Below, one piece after another: positions 13,881 through 23,900 of a stretch of DNA of 64,000 bases. How positions within the stretch are numbered: position 1 is the first letter of the stretch; each line of letters begins with the position of its first letter. The position numbers and the translations under genes were made by a program. Source of the stretch: Acanthosoma haemorrhoidale (Eukaryota > Arthropoda > Insecta > Hemiptera > Acanthosomatidae); assembly GCA_930367205.1 (NCBI GenBank), contig OV884013.1, forward strand, positions 88,537,333-88,601,332, written 5' to 3'. The notes beneath the pieces were generated by a model, which ran no database searches, was not told the DNA's origin, and saw only the letters and a program-made list of their open reading frames with translations.

Positions 13881-15038
13881 TTTATTATTTTTTTTTTTAT
13901 TTCAAAACCCCTTTTATTGAAATTTTTTACAATCATATGATCAATATACAATGAACAAGATTTACAGAATTTCTCCTCGTGCTGCATACGCAGATGCATT
14001 TGAAGGAGGGTAGAATTACAAAATCAACATTTCTTTTTGAAGTTAAAAGTGCAGTATCAAAATAGACAGGACTGGGTGATGGGGCTCACCTTCGGTTTAC
14101 AATCTGGGAAACTTACAAACCAAAACCTAAAAACTAGAACCTAAAGACTAAAGCGTTCCTGCCTCGACAGTGTCCTGCCATCGATAGGGGAACGGAGTGG
14201 GTGTTAAACACCGTGTGGTTTTTCAAGTACTGTTTGACTTTGACTGTGAGTCAAAAAAATTGATATGTATACGTTGAATGAATTCATCCACCGTGAAGCT
14301 TACTGTTGCTCCGTTGCTCGAATGAGGTATGTCTGACAACTTTCATCAGTATACCGTTTTGGAATTATTGGAGTCGCCGAGCTGTCGTATGCGTCAGATG
14401 ACGAAAAAGCGGTGCACCATACAGCAGAGCAGGCCTGAGAACACTCTTATATACTCACTCACCTTCGGTTTACAATCTGGGAAACTTACAAACTAAAACC
14501 TAAAAACTATAACCTAAAGACTAAAGCGTTCCTGCCTCGACAGTGTCCTGCCATCGACAGGGGAACGGAGCGGTGTTAAACACCGGGTTTGTCAAGTTTG
14601 TTGCTCCGTTGCTCGGGGAAGAACCACTTTCATCAATATACCGTTTTGGAATTGTTGGAGTCGTCGAGCTGATGTATACGTCAGATGACGTAAAAGTGGT
14701 ACACCGTACAGCAGAGTAGGCCTGAGTACACTCTTGTAAATCAATAGCTTTAGACACAGTGATAGATTGGGGGAAGTCAATAGATGCGTAAGCCAGTAAG
14801 ACTTCGTGCGAGTTTGCTTTAACTTCCTCGCGAAATGGTTACTAAAACGGAGGTGTCTTCCCTTTTGGAAAGAGAAAATTACGCAGTCAGTCTTACCCTC
14901 GTTAACAGAGGTATTGAGTCTCCCCAATCTCTCACTGATCTGGTTACAGTCTACCTCAGCCTGTCTAAGAGCTGCCTTGGCGCTCATTCTGCTACTGTAC
15001 ACCGCAACGTCATCCGTGAAAGCAGTAATTGTTGTGTT
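13881..15038 (-). mobile_element. LINE-A 3' half, minus strand, in two tandem segments
   Basis: The tail is at 13881-13910 (T-rich on plus), followed by the 3' untranslated region whose mark is AAAGGGGTT on the minus strand. Segment 1 (13881-14457) and segment 2 (14458-15038) both begin at the sequence CTCACCTTCGG and repeat the same 3' region, so the element is partly duplicated here. Segment 2 encodes the end of a reverse transcriptase, including the catalytic box as FTDD (normally FADD) in the frame from 15089 to 14592. Segment 2 lacks an internal stretch of about 100 bp that segment 1 retains, the same deletion as in the plus-strand copy at 18.2 kb. The similarity to reverse transcriptase stops at about 15038, where unrelated plus-strand ORF1 sequence begins. 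Confidence 0.8.
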
Positions 15039-15042
15039 GTCA

Positions 15043-15594
15043 TCGATGTGCGGCGACTGAGAAATACGGACCCCATCGCACGGAAGCAAGACATTTCCCC
15101 AGTATTAGTGACGGCCAAGTCAAGCGTCACACTAAACGCGCTAAAGAAGATACATGCCATCAACCACGTCATAGTGAGGGTGGTGACCTTCAAGGAGCAG
15201 AGGTCTCCTCAATGTTCCTGGTGTCAAGAATTCAGCCACACCCACAACCACTGCGGCCGAAAAATGAAGTGCGTAAGATGTGCGGGACCTCATGAGGTGG
15301 CTCGGTGTCCCAAGAATGAGAAAGCCCTGGTGAAGTGCTCAAACTGCGGTGAGGTGCATCCGGCATCCTACAGAGTATGTGTGTGTGAGGCTTACAGCCT
15401 ATGTAGGATGCCGGGAGAAGAGGAAGGAGCTTTTCACCAGGATGAGACCGGCAAGCAGCAAACAGTAGCCCCATCAGAAGATGAAACGCCAGGACGACCC
15501 ATAAATGAGACCAGCTCCACCGCCATCTACCAACGCCTGGGAGCACCCGCTGTACACACGATTCACAGACCATACGAAATATACCACTGTTAGG
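15043..15594 (+). pseudogene. LINE-A ORF1 (Gag-like, zinc knuckles), C-terminal part
   Basis: The frame carries three consecutive knuckles: CSWCQEFSHTHNHC (CX2CX4HX4C), CVRCAGPHEVARC (CX2CX3HX4C) and CSNCGEVHPASYRVC (CX2CX3HX6C). A triple array of this spacing is typical of jockey-clade ORF1 proteins, which bind the element RNA and form the ribonucleoprotein. The protein ends at 15594. The open frame extends upstream to 14835, but that part is antisense to reverse transcriptase from the neighbouring copy and is not real protein. The N-terminal half of ORF1 is missing through truncation. Confidence 0.8.
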
Positions 15595-15809
15595 ATCTCG
15601 TCGACTAAGATTCCGGGCCTTGCGAAAGATATCACAACCGACAGCATGTGACCATCAATGCAAAGTAAGAATGTAAATCTAGACCCTAGACTAACGTTCC
15701 TGACAAACGACCAGCGCCAAGATCTTGAATGTGGACCGAAATGGGTAACATCCTTCGTAGATTTATGCAGCCATATGTTTATGGCTATTATATCTGGTAA
15801 TCAACTAAC

Positions 15810-16400
15810 ATGGTGAGTCACTATATACTTAATTTTAACTGTGATGGTTTCATGGCCAAAATAGATGAAGTAGAAGTGTTAATAACACTCTACCAACCAG
15901 ATATTGTAGTATCGACAGCAACGAGGGTATCTGCACAATCGATCCACATAAAAGGTTATTCTACTGCCAATGAAACGGTCACCGTAACCGGTGGTGTTCT
16001 CGTTGCTGTACGCCATGGTATCAATTGGAAGGAAGTGGATTCACCACTGACTACAAGTGATCCCAGGCTTCACCACCTGACAGTAAAGGCAAATTTGGGG
16101 TAACCCATTTAGGAGACCGTACGCGTCTCTCCAGGAGTACTCAGCCCTGCTACACGCATGTGGGCAGAGGTCTAACCACTGGGTGGTAGGAGATCTCAAT
16201 GTAAGACACACGCTGTGGTATAATACCACAACAAACAGGGCTGGGAGACTCTTGGTGAGAACGCCGTTTACGGTCGTTCACCCCCAGACTTTTACTTTTC
16301 GACTGAGAGGTAACCCGCAGGCCACCTCGACAATTCTTACCTAGACTTACTTCTGACTAGACAGCCTCAACGTATCACCAGTGGCACCGCCCTCGACTTT
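15810..16400 (+). pseudogene. LINE-A ORF2 endonuclease domain, broken
   Basis: The frame from 15810 matches the start of jockey-type ORF2 (NFNCDGFMAKIDEVEVLI, then YQPDIVV and TGGVLVAVRHGI). The catalytic glutamate usually present in the QET motif is lost (STAT here). After 16103 the frame shifts, and the later endonuclease motif GDLNVRHTLW, corresponding to the usual GDFNAHH box, is read at about 16190-16225 in another frame, followed by stops. In live elements this domain nicks the target DNA to prime reverse transcription; this one cannot. Confidence 0.7.
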
Positions 16401-16522
16401 ATTACAGGCCAGTACTGTACGCTGTAGATGGTAAAGTTGTGACCCCTCGCCCCACGAGATAATACTACGGTCGTGCCGACTGGAAGCTGTATCGGTCGCA
16501 GATTTACCATAACCTGCATACA

Positions 16523-18286
16523 GTGCCAATTCTCCGCAAAAAAGAAGAAGTAGATCTTCAACTAATTTTCATAACTGATGTAATCACAGACGCCGTAGAC
16601 ACTGCTAACCCAAATTTTAGCCCCATTCCACCGACTCTGCGACCACCCCCAGACCATATTCTTAAAATTATTGCCTTGCGCAACAATTGGAAGAATAGAT
16701 GGTACAGGACGAGAGACCATCAAGCTAAGGTAGTTGTGAATTCTCTCACAACGCAAATCCGAGGCTTGGTGAAACTCTGGAAAACAGCGCATTGGCATGA
16801 GCGACTTCGTAGCACTCACGGCGATCACAGAAATTTCTGGAAGATGTTGAAGACTACAAAAATCAAGGCAGCTACTGTCTGTCTTCACGAAGGCGACAAT
16901 CTTCTTACTGCTGAGCAACAGGTGACTAAACTGGCAGACCACTACGCCAGGGGTATTACGGCTAGGATGGGCTACTACTATATGCCTCTTCCACTAGATA
17001 CTGAACAGAGCCACATGTTTGAATCACCGAAACAGCTAAAGGTGACTCTACGCCGGTGTCAGGGAAACCGAGCACCGGGGCACGACGGGATACAAACAGT
17101 TCTGCTCAAATAAATGCCGAGGAGAGGGATAATACAACTCGCAAACTTATACAACTCGGCAAAGATTGCGGTATTTTCCTGACAAATGGAAATAAGCCAT
17201 CTTGTTTCCATTGCTGAAGCCAGCAAAGAGCGGAGATCACCTAGCCCACTACCGCCTGATCAGCTTGCTACCGCAAATGGGGAACATTTTAGAGAAAATT
17301 CTGTTGAACTATCTCAAAAATGACTGCGCGGAAAATGACATAATTCCGCCAGAACAGACTGGATTTAAATCCAGTCTGAGCACAGAACATCCCCTTCTAA
17401 AGCTACAGTCAGAAGCTAGCTATAACTTGAATAGAAACATAGCCACGGCTTTGATTTTGATTGACTGCACTCAAGCATTCGACTCGGTGTCCCACGGGAC
17501 GCTGTGTCAAATACTCTGCGACCGGGAATGCCCGGAGCAACTCTATTCAATTCTGGCTAGCTTCCTGAACAACAGATCGATGTGGGTGCGGGAGGGTGAT
17601 AGCTTCTCTGAAGCTGTGTCACTTACCTGTAGAGTATCTCAAGGAGCCGTTTTATCCCCAGTACTTTTCAACGTCTACACGTCTGAAATTGTAGGAGCCC
17701 GATATAAAAACACAACAATTACTGCTTTCGCTGATGACATAGCGGTGTACAGTAGCAGCATGAGCGCCAAGGTAGCTCTTAGACAGGCTGAAGTAGCCTG
17801 TAACCAGATTAGTGTGGGGAGACTTAATATCTCTGTAAATGGGGGTAAGACTGACTGGGTAATTTTCTCTTTCCATAAGGGAAAAGTCCGCTGCCTACTA
17901 CTTAGCCAGTAGGAATGCAGCAAAACTCACCAGCCAACAACTTAATTAAAATGGACAGACACCTCCGTTTTAGTAACCATTTCGCGAGGAAGTTAAAGCA
18001 AACTCGCACGAAGTCTTACGCATCTATTGACTTCCCCCAATCTATCACTGTGTCTAAAGCTATTGATTTACAAGAGTGTACTCAGGCCTACTCTGCTGTA
18101 CGGTGTACCACTTTTACGTCATCTGACGTATACATCAGCTCGACGACTCCAACAATTCCAAAACGGTATATTGATGAAAGTGGTTCTTCCCCGAGCAACG
18201 GAGCAACAAACTTGACAAACCCGGTGTTTAACACCGCTCCGTTCCCCTGTCGATGGCAGGACACTGTTGAGGCAGGAACGCTTTAG
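16523..18286 (+). pseudogene. LINE-A ORF2 reverse transcriptase, broken by stops and deletions
   Basis: The linker and finger region (16523-17113) ends in CQGNRAPGHDGIQ, stopped at 17113. The palm follows in the frame from 17202: HYRLISLLPQMGNILEK, then QTGFKSSLSTEHPLLK, motif A (DCTQAFDSVSHGT), motif B (SQGAVLSPVLFNVYTS) and motif C (ITAFADDIAVYSS, the FADD box, near 17720-17760). That frame stops at 17912. A short deletion near 17940 removes the residues expected before KMDRHL when compared with the copy at 52.0 kb. Further C-terminal sequence runs on in a shifted frame to 18286. The catalytic aspartates are intact, but the protein cannot be made whole. Confidence 0.8.
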
Positions 18287-18537
18287 TCTTTAGGTTCTAG
18301 TTTTTAGGTTTTAGTTTGTACGTTTCCCAGATTGTAAACCGAAGGTGAGCCCCATCACCCAGTCCTATCTATTTTGATACTCTACTTTTAACTTCAAAAC
18401 GAAATATTGTTTTTGTAATCCTACCCTCCTTTAAATGCATCTGCGTATGCAGCACTAGGAGAAATTCTGTAAATATTGTTCATTGTATATTGATCATACG
18501 ATTGTAAAATATTTCAATAAAAGGGGTTAAAAAATTC
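18287..18537 (+). repeat. LINE-A 3' untranslated region and short polyA tail
   Basis: This segment carries the family marks GGTGAGCCCCATCACCCAGT and a small hairpin (CATCTGCGTATGCAG). It ends with AATAAAAGGGGTTAAAAAA, which includes a polyadenylation-type AATAAA. The same region recurs inverted at 13881-14100 and 20160-20370 and, shortened, at 55930-56201. Confidence 0.75.
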
Positions 18538-18539
18538 TC

Positions 18540-18849
18540 ATTGTCTCATTGGTGCAACTTCTTCTTTTCCCCTCTTCTTCTGCTGTGGCTGCTGTCTGTT
18601 GTCTGCCGGTCTCATCCTGGCGAGAATCTTCCTCTTCACACAGCTTCTGTAGGAGGCCGGATGCACATCGCTGCAGTTGGAGCACTTCAGTGGGGCTGTT
18701 TCATTTCTGGGAGACTGAGCCACCTCTTGAGGTCCCGCACATCGCACGCACTTCTTCTTTCGGCCACGGTGGTTGCGGGATTGGCCGAATTCCTGACACC
18801 GGTAACATTGAGAAGCCCCCCTCTGCTCCTTGAAGGTCACCACTCTGAC
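18540..18849 (-). pseudogene. LINE-A ORF1 fragment, minus strand, 5' end of the older insertion
   Basis: In the minus frame it reads VRVVTFKEQR and then degenerate knuckles: CYRCQEFGQSRNHR has lost its histidine and last cysteine, while CSNCSDVHPASYRSC is preserved. It is homologous to the plus-strand ORF1 at 15.2 kb, but diverged. The fragment stops exactly at the right target duplication (18850), so it is the 5'-truncated start of the same minus-strand insertion whose tail lies at 13881. On the other side it abuts the polyA end of the nested plus-strand copy. Confidence 0.75.
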
Positions 18850-18862
18850 TAGTAGCATCTAA
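18850..18862. repeat. Right target-site duplication of the LINE-A composite
   Basis: This is an exact copy of TAGTAGCATCTAA at 13868-13880. The sequence that follows (AACAAACCCACC and on) is the original right flank. Confidence 0.8.
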
Positions 18863-19600
18863 CAAACCCACCACAGTATTTAACACCATGACCCCATGAC
18901 CCTCCCCACATCGATGGCAACAGACTGTCAGGAAAAATTAAGTTAAGATTTTGTTGTTAGATGTGAGTTAGTTTTAAATCTATGGTCCATAAGGAGAGAC
19001 CCGTCACTTTTAAACATGTTTAGACCATGAATGTATAATCTGCATTATATTTTTGTAACAATCACTAATCGCATTGTAAAATTATTAAAAATTGTATAAA
19101 AGGTAGCCAAGCTACAGGATGTCAAGTTTGATTTAATAACAAGTTCATATTATCGAGAGTAAAATACTCATGATTTTTTCGATTTGAGCTGAGAGGTTTA
19201 AATTATCAAGACCAGACTCTAAGTACTCTTTTCTTTTCCCGAAATTCCAGTTTAATGTTGACATCATCTTCAGATTGAGTTGCACATCTTGCATGTTTTC
19301 AACCAATTCTAGGGATATTTCTCATTTAGAATTTCCTAGTTGACTGGGCAGTCATCGCAACCAGGCTGAGAACTGCAAACGAGGAGATACTTAATTTTGT
19401 AAATTTGTTCTGGCATCTCTGTATTTCAGCGATGGGATCGCGTTTTATTTTATTTCCTTTATCTTATTGCTGTCTTGAACTGGCGACCAACACCTTGTCC
19501 ATCTAATACAGTTAAGATAACAATAAAGTTTTGAAAAACCAGAAGACTTTCCTATGAGATAGATTTAAAGGAGATTATGTTTTTAGCACCAGCATGATTG

Positions 19601-19668
19601 CCGTAAAACTAAGCGATTAGAGCCACGTGGCTCCAAGCAAGGTCGAAGCTTGGCTATCACCGTTACGG
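19601..19668. other. Compact multi-stem inverted-repeat structure
   Basis: A closing stem CCGTAA (19601-19606) pairs with TTACGG (19663-19668). Inside it, GAGCC-ACGT-GGCTC (19620-19633) is a perfect 14-bp palindrome, and CCAAGC with GCTTGG (19633-19638 and 19648-19653) forms a second hairpin with an 8-9 base loop. It lies in a locally GC-richer patch. It could be a structured RNA, a tRNA-like relic or the core of a small repeat. No transcript evidence is available from sequence alone. Confidence 0.4.
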
Positions 19669-20159
19669 ACGCACAGTGAAGCTACTGGGGGTTAATATTA
19701 TCTGAAATTAAACAATATTAATTGTGTATTAATAATTATGAGTTGCGGCATGTAATTCTTCATGTGTAAATTTTAATAGTTATTGGTTACAGAGTTAATA
19801 GTGACAAGACCTAACTACGATCACTTTATTGAAGGGATTTTTCAGTTGGAAAAGGGTAATGAGATGGTCCCCGGTTCAAATCCCAGGTCATTTATATTTA
19901 ATTTTCTGTAACAATTAATTATAAATTATTATTTTCTATAACAGTCATATATGCCCTTTGAACTGTCAACTTTACTATGCATCACTTTATCGATAATTAT
20001 GAAATTAAAACAGTGAAAACAAAGTACTTCATAAACTATGGATTCTAAACATCATTAAATTTCAGGACACAAGAAGTTTTGGAATTTTTCGGAAACTTAT
20101 AAATAAATTACCCTTTAAATAAAGCAGAAAGTATGTCTAGCTATATGTTCCGCTATTCG

Positions 20160-20960
20160 TTTTTTTTCTAAACCCCTTTAAATTTTAATAAAATGTGTAA
20201 AACTATGAACAATATGAACAAAGAATTGACAAATTTTTCCCCTCATTCTGCTATGCGCAGATGCATTTGGAGGAGGTTGGGTTACTTAACAATACAGGTT
20301 GTGGTTAAAAACACAATGAAGTGAATATAATGCTAAGTGATGGGGCTCACCTTCAGTTTGAAAATGTTAGCTCGTTAACTATTGAAACCAAAATTTAATT
20401 ACTAAAGGTATATGCGTGCTCCGAGAGAAAACTACTAAGTCTTTTATTATCTACACATTTTTAAATACTAGAAAAGGTAACATTTGAGAACATGTTCGTC
20501 TGAAGCGTCTTTGGGCAGCCTATAACGCTTTCTTTGAAAGACACTGATCTCCTAGCATATCCACGGAGCAGGCCGGCGATGAAAGATAGAGGTATTAGTG
20601 GTGCATGGGCATTAAGGAGTTTGGCGGTGAGATTGTCCACCAGGTGGTCAATTGTGGAGCAGGAGTAAATAGAATTTCATTCCAGTGTTTCGAGTCCCGA
20701 ATAATTTTCGGAGGAAAGAGCATCCAGATTCTGCCTGGTTCCAGAAGGAAACCAGGTCTTCAGGCTGTCACGTTCGTACATAGCCATACCACCACCTGTC
20801 TGACCAGCCCAGTCATGGTGGAGAGAGGTATAGTGGAGGAGGGAGACAGAGGAGGAAGGGATGCAGTGTTAAGCCGTATTTCAGATAGAGCGATAATGTG
20901 GGAAACGTTTTCAGTAAAATATAAAAGGAATTTATCATAATTGTGAGAAGGGATTGGAAT
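20160..20960 (-). mobile_element. LINE remnant: endonuclease-RT linker piece joined to a LINE-A-like 3' end
   Basis: From 20160 a T run is followed by CTAAACCCCTTT and the 3' region with CGCAGATGCATTTGGAGGAGG and TGATGGGGCTCACCTT, matching the LINE-A 3' untranslated region at lower identity. Farther on (about 20480-20960) the minus strand has a diverged, broken frame with STIDHLVDNLTAKLLNAHAP, resembling the linker between endonuclease and reverse transcriptase in jockey-like elements. The whole reverse transcriptase that should lie between is absent, so this is an internally deleted or rearranged copy. The call for the linker part is weaker than for the 3' end. Confidence 0.5.
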
Positions 20961-23900
20961 TTATGTGGCAGGTGGTTAAAACATTAGCCATGCTGCGGAG
21001 GAGTATTGGAAGACACTGTGACTAGTGACAAGACGCTATGGTAATGACGTCGATCGGGAGAAGAGTAAATATAACGAAATAAATAAAAAATAAGTACTAA
21101 AATAATGTCTTAATGAAAAAAAAAAATAAGAAGCCCTTATATTGCTCGGTTCAAGCGTGACGTCAATTTGGTCACCTCTAATTTAAGGGCCTCCTCCTCC
21201 GCCTCGTTAAAACACTATGCACAACGCTTTTTACTAAATTATTAGAATTTTCAAACAACTTTTTAGTGCTTTCTTTTACTACATTATAAACAATAAAAGT
21301 CAATATCAGTGATATGTAGTCAGGAGATGGTAGTACACCTAGGTGAGTTAAGTGGTAATGAGAATTAGGGCCTAGGTTGCTTAGGGATTTAATGTGCATT
21401 GGCTGCAGTTTAAGGAAGTTACTAGTACAGGTCGATGCATAGCTTCATAGATATTTGTCAAATATCATGATAATAAAAATCATTGCGCAATACTTGTTTT
21501 TATTGATAACTATTAGCCAAAGAAAAATATTGCCAGGATCAGGACTCGACTCCAGGTGACTTTTAATTGTGGTATACACCTTAACTAAAAGTGACGTTAC
21601 GTGTTTTCTTTGTTTGTTAGAAGTATCACTGTAGCCCCAAAGCCTTTACAATAGTATTGGGTACAGAGCTAAGAAGAGTGAAGCTAAGGATTTAGGATAT
21701 AGGAATTTAAGGTCGGTTCCCGACAGCCTGATTGCCTTAGGACATGATTTGGTCCTATTCGGCACGGACTACACGAATTTCTCGTCCAACCTCCACATTC
21801 TTAAGAACTCCAGATTATGAGTGTTCAATGTTTCAACATGTTCATCAAAGTCAAAAAAAAAAAGAAAAGTATAATGGTTGCAAGGAAATGCGAACAAGCC
21901 ATACTCGGTTTTATTTTGTTTCTTTTAATTGTAATGTCTCTCAAGTCCACTCAGTAAATAATGTATATCTTTCTTGCACAAAACATTTATTAACCTTTTT
22001 TCAATCAATTAACATATTTACCTGGTATACCAACTCTTCTTATTCTACTGATCACAATATTTAACATAACCACTATAAAATCAAACTCCATCTTATCCTG
22101 CTTACAGGTTTATCATACATATAACAACTATAATTTGAAGTACTTGCATGAGTTTGAGACATGTGCACTTCACAGCCCGGAACAACATGTAAACAAAACG
22201 CAATTATCTGATACAAAAACTCATCACAAAAGTGCATTCCTTTCTAGACCTCTCACTAGCACCAGCTCTTATCCATGTGACACAGTTATTACGTCACTGG
22301 ACCTAGTCTGCAACAGGCAATGTTTTTTTAATATATAAAAAAATCCTAGTCCTCCGCTTATACAGGGTAGCTACTGAAACTTGAAAGGGCTTGAAAAAGT
22401 CATAACTTGTTCATTACCAACCTTTTTTATCTGATTTTTTTAAAGGTTACAGGTTTTTATCCCTTGGAGATTGAAATGGCTTAAAATGATGTCCAGCAAT
22501 TGTGGTATCTTCTAGGGATGGTATAATTTGGAGCCTAATCGCCCAGTATGAAAGATCTGAATCAGCCAGAAAAAGGTCCGCAGCAGCGGTGGAAGCTGTA
22601 TGGTAGCGTTTCCTTGAGGATCTATCTGCCTCTACCCATCATCACTTTGCTCAACTAGGCATTTCTAGAATACCATAACAAAAGATTCTGAAATTAAATT
22701 TTAAAATGTTCCCACACACAAGATACAAATGAATTAAGTTTATTAACCAAATGGATAACGGGCAGGTAACAACCCCAAGGTACTCAACAGCAACTGCGGT
22801 ACCCCATTCAATTTCAACAACTAGCCAGAAGTAATAGACACTTTTTTAACTACATAAAATAATGAGCAATGTGGCCCATTTTCATTTAAATGTGTGCATC
22901 AACAAACAAAACTGCAGATCTTGAGGTACTAAGAAACCCAGGGAATTAAATTAGCATCCATAGCATCCCCAAAAATGTACGTTTGATGTGGCGTTGTGGA
23001 GTGTAAGATGAAAGAGTTATTTGCCTCTATTTAAGGAATCAATAAGGCCTTTAAATGTAGGACAATGGTTTGAAAATGTTTAAAGCTCAGTGGTCGATGT
23101 TAATAAGGAGGTATGGTTATGACAGGATAGAGAACTGCCAAGACAGTGATAGACTTCCTGGAAGAAATTTAATAACGAATAAATAATTTAAAAAATACTG
23201 ATTATTTTTGCTCTATGCAAATCGATTGACAGCACCAGTCAGTCTTCTTTTTGCGGGGCTACTTGGTTTTATGTAAATAAACCTCAAATAATTCAAGACA
23301 TCAAGGAGAATATTCAAGCCGAAATACAATGTTGACAACCTGTATAATGCCATGGAAAATACTGTGCTTTTGTGAACAGGGAAATGGTCTTTTGATTGAT
23401 GTTGTTTTTCAAGCATAATACTAAAAAACTCCATTAATCATATTTACAAATCATATAAAAATAAAAAATCATATGCTCATAAAACTTAGCAAATTATTAA
23501 TCCACAAAAAGCAACTAAATAAAACTTCTTTTAATTGATAATTCTACATAAATTGACTTGTATCTAATTATTTAATATTTTGTAGCTGAATTAAAACTTG
23601 ACTATCCCTGGAATGTACGATTTTTTAACTAAAATGTACTTCTAAGTCAAACTCATCAACCACCAGGTTTTCCTCATGAATTTCCTACTTAAGCTCTCAG
23701 TATTGACAGACAGGAAATTAAATTTTCTTACAGTTGGATAGTCTAGTTAGTGCCTTGCCCAGTAGACCATGCAATCCCGCTTCTACATCAGGTTTAGTAA
23801 GCTAAAATTAATCTAATGACTAACAAGTAATAATAATGGCCAACTCTGTAGATTCAAGACTACACCTTAGGTTGTTTGTATATGCCAGTTTTATAAAATA

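Larger units (their letters stand above)
15039..18537 (+). mobile_element. LINE-A copy, plus strand, 5'-truncated and decayed
   Basis: This is a jockey-like non-LTR retrotransposon, nested head-to-head inside the minus-strand copy. In order it holds the C-terminal half of ORF1 with zinc knuckles, an apurinic-type endonuclease, a reverse transcriptase, and a 3' untranslated region ending AATAAAAGGGGTTAAAAAA. All frames are broken, so it is inactive. No convincing target duplication of its own was found at its borders (about 15038 and 18537). The minus-strand element it interrupts lacks everything between its ORF1 end and mid reverse transcriptase, so the nested insertion came with a deletion or recombination. 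Confidence 0.8.

Noticed and set aside
14835..15040. N-terminal 68 codons of the plus-strand frame that continues into LINE-A ORF1
   Set aside because: This part is antisense to the reverse transcriptase of the neighbouring minus-strand copy. Only the part after about 15043 is real ORF1.
15036..18545. Target duplication for the nested plus-strand LINE-A copy
   Set aside because: TTGTCAT on the left and TTGTCTCAT on the right are only loosely alike. Too short and imperfect to claim.
18541..18858. Plus-strand open frames of 94-103 codons
   Set aside because: They are shadows of the minus-strand ORF1 zinc-knuckle fragment.
19867..19890. CCCGGTTCAAATCCCAGG as a tRNA gene or SINE head
   Set aside because: It matches a B box, but the T-stem does not pair and no A box or cloverleaf could be drawn upstream. 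Probably chance or a very old relic.
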